Shown here one piece after another: positions 22,398 through 31,340 of a stretch of DNA of 64,000 nt (within the stretch, counting starts at the first letter, position 1; the number at the start of each line of letters is the position of its first letter). Below the pieces are notes generated by a model that saw nothing but the letters and a program-made list of their open reading frames with translations, searched no databases and was not told where the DNA came from. Source of the stretch: Carya illinoinensis (Eukaryota > Streptophyta > Magnoliopsida > Fagales > Juglandaceae); assembly GCF_018687715.1 (NCBI RefSeq), contig NC_056758.1, positions 10,667,501 to 10,731,500 on the forward strand, written 5' to 3'. Made by a program: the position numbers and the translations under genes.

Positions 22398-22584
22398 CTG
22401 GGAGCTACAGTTACTAATTTTTTAATTTTCTTTTTTAAATTTCGTGATTAAAGAAATATTTTAAAATAATGTTGTGATTTTAAATATATATATATATATA
22501 TTTAAAAGTATTAGAAAAAAAATATATATAAAAAAGTTAAAAAAATATAGTACACACTTCTATACTAATGGTAGCTCCCACTAG
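22398..22584. mobile_element. MITE-like element with GGGAGCTAC ends
   Basis: CTGGGAGCTACAGTTACTAA at the left and ACTAATGGTAGCTCCCACTAG at the right (shown in part) are imperfect inverted repeats around an A/T-only core with a (TA)n run at about 22482-22500. Target duplication not clear. Confidence 0.5.
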
Positions 22585-22696
22585 GAGTCCTTTCCCTAAT
22601 GGGTAAGGTGCGTGTCCTTCCCTGTTGAAGGGTAAGGTGGTGGAGCTGAATTAAGGCTGATATCAGATTTGATTATGAACCAACAGCCTAGCAAAC

Positions 22697-22903
22697 ATGG
22701 CAAAAGAGTTAGCGAGCTTGTGGGCAAACTTCAATCTAACAGAGACTAAGAAAGATGAGGTAGCTTTTGCAGCGGAGGAAACTAAAAGAGCAGACATGAA
22801 AACTCTCAAATGTCTACTGATATTCATCCTAATGGAAAAGAACCTCAATACAGAGGCTTTCAAAGCAACCATGACTAAGGTATGGAATTTAGAAGGTAAT
22901 ATA
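22697..22903 (+). pseudogene. N-terminal part of a LINE ORF1 (DUF4283 type)
   Basis: MAKELASLWANFNLTETKKDE...MKTLKCLLIFILMEKNLNTEAFKATMTKVW is the typical N-terminus of the DUF4283/CCHC nucleic-acid-binding ORF1 of plant LINEs. It is cut at 22903 by copia element 2, and the rest of the protein resumes at 27927. About 45 residues of the middle appear lost. Confidence 0.75.
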
Positions 22904-23100
22904 TGTTGAGGATCATGTTGAGGATCCTCTGCCTTAATCTAAGGCTTTCCATTTGTATATCTATTGACTCATAATTGTAGTAACTTAATTCTTTCTATTC
23001 ATTGTAATCCTTCCATACATGCAATTGCCATATATGAATATGTAATTATGTCTATATATGAAATTGACTCACCACTCAATTGTGTGGTGCTTTCCAAACA
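22904..23100 (+). repeat. 5' LTR of copia element 2
   Basis: 197 bp, TGTTGAGGATC...CCAAACA. Contains a duplicated TTGAGGATC at its start. A primer-binding site follows 6 bases later. Confidence 0.85.
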
Positions 23101-23106
23101 CTCTTA

Positions 23107-23119
23107 TGGTATCAAGAGC
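23107..23119 (+). other. Primer-binding site of copia element 2
   Basis: TGGTATCAAGAGC, one inserted base away from the common TGGTATCAGAGC initiator-Met-tRNA site. Confidence 0.8.
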
Positions 23120-23209
23120 CCTTGTGGATTAACCTCCCACAATCCCACCTCCCTTCCCAGGTTTGCCTAACCCTCCTCCACTCTTCTCCCTTTCAATACT
23201 CTCATCCAC

Positions 23210-23851
23210 ATGGTTACAATCAAACTTTCCTCTTCCAACTATCTCCTATGGAAGATCCAATTGCTTCCCCTCTTAGAGAGCCAAGCCCGAATCGGTCATG
23301 TGGATGGAACTCTTGAGCCCCCACCCCGTTTTAACCCTACGGATTCTCAGACACTAAACATCAAACATATGGAATGGAAAAATACAGACCAACATCTCCT
23401 TAGCCTTCTGTTGTTCTCCCTCACCGAGGAGTCCATGGCTGAAGTCGTGGGATTCTCCACCTCATGCGAGGTTTGGGTTGCCTTAGAGAACATCTTCAAC
23501 CAATGCTCTAAGGCCTGTGAAATTCGTCTCAAGGATGATTTGCAGCTAATGAAACGCGACACCAAGTCTGTTTCAGAGTATGCTCGAGCCTTCAAGGCCC
23601 TCTATGATCAACTAGATACTATTGGACAGCCTGTTGATGGCACCGACAAGGTGCACCGGTTCCTCCATGGTCTCGGTTTGGAATTCTCTAGCTTCACCAC
23701 AGCACAAATGGCCCTCACCCCTTTACCCTATTTTGTAGATTTGGTGCCTAAAGTAAAGAGCTTTGAACTCTTTCAAAAGTTGTTGGAGCCTGCTGTCCCA
23801 TCCGCAGCGGCATTCACTATTGTTAATTGCAACTCCACGAAGCCGAACTAG
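23210..23851 (+). pseudogene. gag of copia element 2
   Basis: Copia Gag (Retrotran_gag/UBN2 type), open for 213 codons: IKLSSSNYLLWKIQLLPLLE, GHVDGT, then VWVALENIFNQCSKA, RLKDDLQLMKRDTKSVSEYA and DKVHRFLHGLGLEF. The frame stops before the expected zinc knuckle. A relic of it is visible after 23900 (CRI-C-x-GG-HYAD-type, out of frame), so the full Gag is not made. Confidence 0.85.
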
Positions 23852-24075
23852 AGGAACCATTCCTCTCATAATCATCAAGACCAAACTGGTGGCCTGGAAG
23901 AGGACAGGGCTGCTCCTTTAGAAGACGCCCCCCACGTTGCCGGATATGCTGAGTGGAGGGTCACTATGCGGATTGATGCAGGTAAAGGTATGATCATCAT
24001 GGTCATGCCCCTAAAGCTCAACTTGCTGAAACCCTCACCTCATCGTGTTCCATATTTGGCCATGAGGCCTCGGAT

Positions 24076-25110
24076 TGGTATTTAGACATAGGAGCTTCGG
24101 CCCACATGACTTCAGCCCTATCCAACTTGGACCAGCCCACTTCTTATATGGTTAAAGATTGTGTTATTGTCGGGAATAGTGCGTCCCTACCCATTACTCA
24201 CATTGGTACAATTTCACCTTCCCTTGGTTTTCAACTATTAGATGTTTTGGTTGTCCCTCACATCACTAAAATTCTTTTGTTCATTGGTAAATTAACGAAT
24301 GATTTTTTGTTATCCGTTATATTTACTAATAATTTTTTCACTGTTCAGAATTGCCAAGAGGGAAAGGCGGTAGCAACCGATAAACGAGATGACTGCTTAT
24401 ATGTGCTAGAATGCAGAAATTTTGCTTTTGTTTTTGTTCTCAAAAATAAATATCTTCATGCTTCGTATGATTTATGGCATGCTCGCCTTGGATGTGTGAA
24501 TAATTCTATTATCTCTTTTTTGAATAAACAAGGACAACTTCATCTTACCTCTTTATTGCCATCTCCTGTGTTATGTAGTACATGTCAAATTGCGAATAAT
24601 CGCCATTTGCCTTATACTCGTAATGAACATTGATCGTCAAAGGTGTTAGATCTTATTCATTGCGATATGTGAGGCCCCTCACATGTCAAGTCAAATTCAA
24701 ATTTTGCATACTATGTTTTATTTTTGGCGACTATTCCCGTTTCACTTGGCTTTACCCATTGAAATTGAAATCTAAATTCTATAATACTTTTATTCAATTT
24801 CAAAAATTTGTGGAAAATCAACATTTTGCTCGTATAAATTTTTTTCAGACGGTGGGACAGAATTCACTAGCAACTGCTTTAAAGCACATCTTTGTACCTC
24901 TGGCATTCATCATCAACTCTCTTATCTATATACACCAGCCCAAAATGATTGCATCGAAAGGAAACACTGTCAAGTGACTGAGTGCGGTTTGGCACTCCTC
25001 TTTCATTCTCACATTCCTACTCACTTTTGAGTTGACTCTTTTAGCACTGCAGTTTACATCATCAACCGTTTGCCCACACCGCTTCTCTGAGGTAAGACTC
25101 ATCTTGAGCT
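24076..25110 (+). pseudogene. Protease, GAG-pre-integrase and integrase remnant of copia element 2
   Basis: WYLDIGASAHMTS at about 24076-24114 is the protease active-site region; the usual D-T/S-G-A reads D-I-G-A. The GAG-pre-integrase zinc region reads YDLWHARLG...LCSTCQIANNRHLPY (about 24468-24615). Integrase core scraps follow (GDYSRFTWLYPLKLKS, about 24730-24775; TVGQNS, about 24850) with frameshifts. Non-functional. Confidence 0.8.
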
Positions 25111-26520
25111 TTTGTATGGTTCATCTCCAAATTATGAAAATTTTCATCTTTTTGATTGTCGTGCTTATCTTTGTTTATGTGATTACATGACTAACAAATT
25201 TTTCCCTCGTAGTATTTCTTGCATTTTTATGGATTATAATTCCTCTTATAAAGGTTTTCATTTTCTTGACCCCACCACCTCTAGACTTTATATCACCCAC
25301 CATGCTCAATTTGATGAGAACCACTTTCCTTTCCAACATACTTCCCAGGCCCAACCCATATCCTTCCTCAAAATGTCAAATTTTCTGGAACCTAGTCTTC
25401 TCCATACAAACATGTCCCTACCTTCTCCTGCACCACATTCTCAATACATTCCTCAATCTGGATCCACCCTGTGTATTATTTGTACTAATCCAATGGATGA
25501 GGCTTTGCAGACAACTAACTCTCATGTAGGTCTCTCTCTACCACGCTTAGAACCCAGCCCAGCTTCTCATGATCCCATCACTAAGTTGCCTATCATTTCT
25601 TGAACTCCTATTTCAATTGCTCTGTTGGCCCACCCTATGCTCACATGAGCCAAAGCCGGTATTTTCAAAACTTACCACCCGACGCATCTCAGCCTTGTGG
25701 GATCCTCTGGACTTCTTTCTGCTCTTCTTGCATCCACTAAGCCTAAAAGATTCAAATCTGCTGTTAAGAATTCTGCTTGACTTGCTGCCATGGATGAAAA
25801 AGTTCAAGTCCTGCAAAATAATCGTACCTGGATTTTGGTTCCTTGATGTGTCAACACCAACATTGTGGGTTCCAAATGAGTGTTTCGCACCAAATATTTG
25901 TCCGATGGATTTATCAAGCGCCTCAAAACCCGTCTTGTTGCCAAGGGCTACACACAAGTACCTGGTATTGACTAAGCTGACACCTTTAGTCCTGTCATTA
26001 AGGCTACCACTATCCGTGTTGTACTCTCTCTTATTGTGACCAACAAGTGGCCTCTTCGCCAACTTGATGTAAAAAATATGTTCCTTAACAGTTATCTCAC
26101 TCAACATGTTTATATGGAACAGCCCCTGGGTATATTTACCCTTGCTTTCCCAATCATGTTTGTCAGTTAAAGAAAGATCTCTATGGCCTAAAGCAAGATC
26201 CTCACGCCTGGTTTCAGCGTTTCAGCTCTTTCCTCATTCAACTTGGCTTTTATTGTAGTCGTGCAGACACATCACTCTTTGTTTTTCATAAGCATTCTAA
26301 CATGATTTATTTGCTTCTCTATGTTGATGACATCATTATTATAGGCAACAACTCCTCTCTTTTTGACAGCTTTACTTGCAAGCTCAATTCTGAGTTTGTT
26401 ACTAAGGATTGAGATTCTCTCAGCTACTTTCTTGGTCTTGAAGCTACATCTATCACTGATGATCTTTGTATTAGGCAGTTGAAATATGCACGAGACATTC
26501 TCACACAAGCTTAGTTACTT
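25111..26520 (+). pseudogene. Integrase tail and reverse transcriptase of copia element 2
   Basis: 25112-25603 carries the proline-rich integrase C-terminal tail (GCRAYLCLCDYMTNKFFPRS region). RT begins near 25750; [27 protein letters not shown] and VYMEQPLG are readable with stops between. The catalytic box YVDD is intact at 26320-26331 (LLLYVDDIIIIG). At least five in-frame stops. Confidence 0.8.
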
Positions 26521-26544
26521 GATAGCAAACCAGTCCACACCCCC

Positions 26545-27240
26545 ATGGTTGTTTCCCAGCACCTGTCTGCTGATGGTCCTTTATTTTCATATCCCACTCT
26601 TTACAGATCTCTCGTAGGTGCTCTCCAATATTTGACTATCACACGTTCTGATATTGCTCATGCTGTTAACTTTGTCAGTCAATTTTTATATTCCCCAACT
26701 GAAGACAACTTTCTTGCTGTCAAATGCATTCTTTGCTATGTTAAGGGCACATTGTATTTTGGTCTCACTTTTCACCCATTTGCCACTGCTGGTGCTTTAG
26801 TTGCTTATTCGGATGTAGACTAGGCAGGATGCCTTGATCATCGTCGTTCTACATCTGGTTATTCTATTTAACTTGGTGACAATTTGATTTCTTGGAGTGC
26901 CAAGAAACAACCTATTGTTTCTCGCTCCAGTTGTGAATCTGAGTTTCGTGTCTTGGCTCTCACTGCTACCAAACTCCTTTGGCTCATGCATCTCATTCGT
27001 GACATCAAAGTTTCTCTTTCATAGTGGCCTCTCCTACTATGTGACAACAAAATTGCAATCTTCTTGAGCTCCAATCCTGTTTCTCACAAGCAGGCAAAGC
27101 ATGTTGAGCTTGACTACCACGTCTTTCGTGAACTTGTTCTCACTGGCAGCTTCGCACTCAGTATGTGCCTTCTCATTTGCAAGTTACCGACATTTTCACC
27201 AAAAGAGTGTCAAGACCTCTTTTTGAATTCTTCCAATCCA
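26545..27240 (+). pseudogene. RNase H of copia element 2
   Basis: LYRSLVGALQYLTITRSDIAHAVNFVSQF at the left (shown in part), then LVAYSDVD-stop-AGC, RRSTSGYSI, LISWSAKKQPIVSRSS, CESEFRVLA and SHKQAKHVELDYHVFRE. This is the complete order of a copia RNase H, with three or more stops. Confidence 0.85.
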
Positions 27241-27291
27241 AGCTCTATGTCTGTTCAAATCTGACACTCAGCTTTCCCGGGAGGGGGGGTG

Positions 27292-27358
27292 TGTTGAGGA
27301 TCTTGCTGAGGATCCTTTGCCTTAATCTAAGGCTTTCCATTTGTATATCTATATATGA
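27292..27358 (+). repeat. Shortened 3' LTR of copia element 2
   Basis: Matches the first about 57 bases of the 5' LTR, then jumps to a piece (ATATATGAA) from about 105 bp further in, then unrelated sequence follows. The polypurine tract GGGAGGGGGGGTG (27279-27291) precedes it. Confidence 0.8.
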
Positions 27359-27926
27359 AGAAAAAAGCATGGCAGCAACCACTATTTGGCTGCATCCATT
27401 GCACACATGAGGTGTCGATCGGTTCACTAAACCATTGAACTAATTTGCTCATTCATACATTTCCCCTGTTCAACGCCATCTCTACCCCAAGCAACCCCCT
27501 AACACAGCCATCGATGGAGGCCCTCCCCATCACGATATCCATCCCTACCCACCATGACAGAGGCCTTCCCGAGGAGACTTTGGCGCTGAAATCCCTATTC
27601 TTTGCATCGTATTTCAATCTTGAAACCCATTCCTGTTCCCTCTCTCCCGAGACTCATCCCACTCTGGTGAAACCGTTGAAACCCATCCCTCTGTACCTTC
27701 TCTCTCCCCGACAATATACACGCTTTCTGACCCGATATCTATTTCCCTTTATTTATTTTCATTTAAAATACTTGAGCCTTCTAGACTTCAGACACCGTGT
27801 TGAGAAACCCAAAAATCTCACTCCAACAGAAAAGAGAAAATTGTTTGATTTTTTTTTTTTTTTTGATATCTCCATTTATTCGGTGATCGAAGTCTCTCCT
27901 CACTATGTTTAAGATATGTTTACACA
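27359..27926 (+). other. Unidentified 0.57-kb insertion with a 155-codon frame
   Basis: Lies between the broken 3' LTR of copia 2 and the resumed LINE ORF1. GC content is higher than its neighbours. A frame runs 27445-27912 (MEALPITISIPTHHDRGLP...), rich in Pro/Leu/Ser/Thr and ending in a poly-Phe run made by a T homopolymer (27848-27863). I do not recognise it; it may be non-coding filler DNA. Confidence 0.4.
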
Positions 27927-28500
27927 TGAACCATTTTCCATTTTGGATATAATCATATGGACTACCTTATGCAACTATGATAGTAGAAGAGAGGGGGGGG
28001 GGGGGGGAATTGGAGAATCACTAGGGGAAATTCTTGATGTGGATGTAGATGAGGAGGGATTAGGATGAAAATATTTTCGTATTAGTATAAACATGAACAT
28101 AACCCAACCTTTTCCAAGAAGAAAGCTGATTCGAGTGGATGGTAAGCAAACCTGGGTTGATTTCAAGTATGAGAGGCTTCCTTTATTTTGCTTTCAGTGT
28201 GGAGCTATAAATCATGTTCATAAAGGATGCTTAGTGGAAAAAAAAAATAGACTGATGAACAAGGATTCAAGTCCTTCTCAATATGGTCAATGGTTGAGAG
28301 CTACTACTTTTAACTTAATGGGAATTGGTGATAAGAGAGAAAAGGAGAAGGGGGGGGGGGGGGGTGAACAAACCAACAAAATATTCACAAAACTTTGTTC
28401 ACCAAAATATTCACAAAACTCTGTAGAGGGTCAAAGCAGTAGGATCCCTATGGCTAAACAGATTGCCAGTTGCATATTGATGAAGAACTTCATGAGGTAG
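27927..28500 (+). pseudogene. C-terminal part of a LINE ORF1 (DUF4283 + CCHC)
   Basis: Picks up the ORF1 that starts at 22697. PFWI-stop-SYGLPYATMIVEE (about 27932-27985), then after a G tract IGESLGEILDVDVDEEGLG-stop, then an open part from 28093 with LIRVDGKQTWVDFKYERLPLFC. The zinc knuckle is C-F-Q-C-G-x3-H-x4-C. SQYGQWLRA follows. G runs of about 16 (27990s) and 14 (28351-28364) bases interrupt it. The protein would bind nucleic acid for LINE particles; here it is dead. Confidence 0.75.
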
Positions 28501-28722
28501 AGGAATAAAGCTTTATTTTTATTAATATTACATATTTAGTTAAATATATATTTAGTGTAATTTATATAGAGTTATTCAGATCTATTAAAAAAAATCAGAA
28601 AATTATATCCTAGTATTTTACTAAGTTCAAAGATTTATTTTTTTACTAGTCTTTTATTCCAGATTTATAAATTCAAATTTATTATAAAATTTTAATTTAA
28701 TTTATTATAAAAATCTAATTTA
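28501..28722. other. AT-rich DNA, nothing recognised
   Basis: Alternating ATT/TAA-rich sequence without coding signal. Confidence 0.4.
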
Positions 28723-28986
28723 ATGCGACATTTGGGCCAAATTAAGAATCGCGTGAAAGTTCGAGAGGGCAAAGTGAAATTTTTTCTTAGAGGTATTTTT
28801 GTATTTGTAGGGGAAGAAGCTGCACGTGAGCAATACGTGCTCAATTTCTATCCGATTTAACGCTGATGGTATACGAAATGGGGGGATTGGGAAGTTTTGA
28901 AATTAAGCAGGCTCGTTTTGATGCAATTATTAGTTTTGGATGCACATTGTGAATTGACTGAAAGTTCGAGGAGACAAAATGTAATT
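28723..28986 (-). mobile_element. Terminal fragment of a MULE-like element
   Basis: Read on the minus strand from 28986 it begins GGGTTAATTACATTTTG and matches the left terminal inverted repeat of the MULE at 42504 through ACAATGTGC, AATAATTGCATCAAA, TTTCAAAACTT and CAATCCCCCC. A second AACTTTC..GAG block lies at about 28755. Flank copy C begins exactly at its end (28987). The other end of the element was not found. Confidence 0.65.
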
Positions 28987-29308
28987 AACCCATAAATATA
29001 AGGTATCATATGAATTTTTATGGGTTTATTTTTATAGAATTTCTTTGTGATTGTAACACCAAAACAATAAACTATCCACCACCCTTCAACTTATTTGCTT
29101 TATAAGGTTAATTGTAGTATTTGGATTTTTAGATAGAATTTAATGGATCTTTGTTGCTTAAAATTAATTATCCGTTTTCATCTAGCCAATTAATTAGGAT
29201 ATTTAAAAATTTGATGTGTAAGACACTGCTTATCACGTGACGTATTACATTCACAAAAAATTGAGTATCAATTTTTTCTTATGTAAGCTGATATTTCAAG
29301 ATAATTAG

Positions 29309-30365
29309 TAGGGGTGTAAATTTTAACTAGAAAACTAAAAAACTGGGTCAAAACTAGTCTGGTTTCGATTCCATAATTTTTAAGACTCGACCTATACTAT
29401 ATATTTAAATTAATTTTTTAAATATTAAATATAATATTTTTTATATTATATATAATTTTATATATAATAATATAAATTAATATTATATATAATAATATAA
29501 ATAAATTTTTGTTTTACATTATCGCAGTTTTTCTAGTTGGGAATCTAAGCAATTGTGCAATGCCTCTAATTTTTTATCTTCTCTTTGTTATATAAAAAAT
29601 CTCAGTTATTTTTAAATACTCTATACATGCCACTAAGGCATGTCATAATCTGTATAGATCAAATTTTTACTCCATCTTGATACACACTGAAGCATCTTCT
29701 ACAGGAAAATTTTGACTCTTTGAGATAAACCTCTTATCATGTGCTACGATAAAAGTCATTTATTAATATATATTTTCCTTATCAACCCATTATTGTTGTG
29801 TTTATTATAAATTATAATAATATATTATATAATTTTGTTTTGTAAAAATTTTTTTATAGCAAAATTTCTTTTACATAGTAAATTTTTTTTATGAAGCAGA
29901 TTTTTTATAGTAAAATTCTTTCATAGAGATTTTTTTTATAAATAAGATTTTTATAAATAGTAACATATTTTTAATAAAATAGATTTTTTTAAAGTAGTTT
30001 TTTTTTTTAAATTTATAAACAGATTTTTTATGATAAATTTATATTTAATTAAAATCAAAAAATCATATCTCAAACTAGTAAAACCGGAAGTACCAAATGA
30101 GTTTTGTTACATACAAGCACAGTCGTGCACTAATCTGTATAATAATACTGATTTATTCATACTTAAAATTTAAATCAATACTGTTTTCAATAAAATCTAC
30201 TTTTTGACCAATCACATCATATTGATATACAGATTAGTGCACAATTATGCTTACAATTATATTTTTCCATACCAAATTAGGACAATAATGGTTGTGTAAC
30301 AAGAGGTAACGATTCGATTATAAATTTTTTTCAAAATCCAACTGACCAGATTAGTTACACCTTTA
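29309..30365. mobile_element. hAT-like non-autonomous element, 1.06 kb
   Basis: Ends TAGGGGTGTAA and TTACACCTTTA are inverted. It is flanked by 8-bp copies ATAATTAG (29301-29308) and ATCATTAG (30366-30373), while flank B has one uninterrupted ATCATTAG. The interior is A/T-rich without a transposase. It contains a MITE-1 copy. An 8-bp duplication and short ends fit the hAT superfamily. Confidence 0.8.
30099..30269. mobile_element. MITE family 1, copy 3 (171 bp), inside the hAT-like element
   Basis: The best preserved copy. Inner arms GTGCACTAATCTGTATA and TATACAGATTAGTGCAC are perfect inverted repeats. Flanked by GTACCAAAT (30090-30098) and ATACCAAAT (30269-30277, overlapping the last base), 8 of 9 identical. 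Confidence 0.85.
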
Positions 30366-30503
30366 ATCATTAGCAATTTGTTTGATGTATATTTAAAAAT
30401 AAAAATTGAATTTATTCAAAGATATTAAATAAGCAAGATTATAAGTATCTCATACATTTTTATTGACGAGGTATATTTTGAACCTAACACATTATTTAGG
30501 AGA

Positions 30504-30640
30504 TATTTAAATATTAAGTTAAGATAAAATAATATGATATGAGAAGAAGATTAAAAAATTGAAAAAATATTATTAAAATATAAAAATTTAATATTATTTT
30601 TATTTTAAAATTTAAATTATTTAATATATTTTATTTTAAA
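30504..30640. mobile_element. Truncated MITE family 2 copy in flank C
   Basis: Same position and A/T core as 21550-21760 but the right end is missing; the sequence passes directly into promoter DNA (TCTCGGCAGGACTGGAGAG). Confidence 0.5.
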
Positions 30641-31340
30641 GTCTCGGCAGGACTGGAGAGTACCGAAATGGTAATTCTTAACGTACACCAAATCAAAACT
30701 CACAACCCAAAAAGGAAAGAGAAACCATACGATCCTCTGATTGATGTGACAAAGAGCCGTTTTATTTATATTTATTTAAATAAGGTTAAGGATTGAAAGA
30801 CAGCAACTTTGGTTTTGAAGACGGTTAGAACAACACCTAAGCTATGGGCTTCTGCATCATTATTATCCAAGCTACCACCCATTCCCCCGTTCACCAACGG
30901 GTACAAACCAGAGTGGAATGGAAAGGTCATGGGATCCTTTCAAGTTTGCTTTGAGTTTTCACGCACTTTTCACTTCTTAAATCTCCCCTCTCTACCCCAC
31001 ACAAACAACATCCATTCCGAATCTTCTTCAGCTTTAAAACCGTCCAATTTTACTACTTTTTTTTAATTAAGGATATTTGAATTTTGTAACTGATCCCCGC
31101 ATCCCCACGAGACCGGAACTCTCTCCAGCAAGCAAGAGATCAGATCCTTTTTCCTTTGTCAGTGTACTTTGTATTACACTATTACTTCCTTGGAATTCTT
31201 TCCCCTTCACTTTAATTTCTCTCTACTCTGCCTGGCTTGGCTTAGCTTAGCTTTCCCTCTGTTTCTCATGCTTTAACAGTTGGATAAAGTACGGCAGATG
31301 GTACCGTGATCGCCGTCGTTGTTCTAACCTCTGCATTTCC
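30641..31340 (+). promoter_or_regulatory. Promoter and 5' leader of PLD-2
   Basis: Collinear with the PLD-1 upstream region but lacks its MITE-containing 0.4-kb insertion and about 100 bp corresponding to 9805-9908 (with the TATA-like box and the CTGCAACTGTTACCCG block). It also has an extra approximately 95-bp CT-rich piece at about 31163-31258 in the leader. The two genes may therefore be expressed differently. No clear TATA box identified. Confidence 0.5.

Larger units (their letters stand above)
22904..27358 (+). mobile_element. Ty1/copia element 2, decayed, inserted in the LINE ORF1
   Basis: 5' LTR 22904-23100, initiator-Met-tRNA primer site, gag, protease/integrase, RT and RNase H in normal copia order, polypurine tract, and a shortened 3' LTR. 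Many stops and frameshifts. The host LINE frame on both sides shows the insertion target. The bases before the 5' LTR are ATATA; the matching copy on the right is lost with the end of the 3' LTR. Confidence 0.92.
28987..30640. repeat. PLD-unit flank, copy C
   Basis: Starts ATAAATATAAGGTATCATATG as in flank B (20801) and runs collinear with it (AATTTAATGGATCTTTG, TTAAAATTAATTATCC, GACACTGCTTAT, TGATATTTCAAG) to 29308. It is then interrupted by a hAT-like element and resumes at 30366 with CATTAGCAATTTG. Proves that the flank was present between the two genes twice. Confidence 0.85.
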
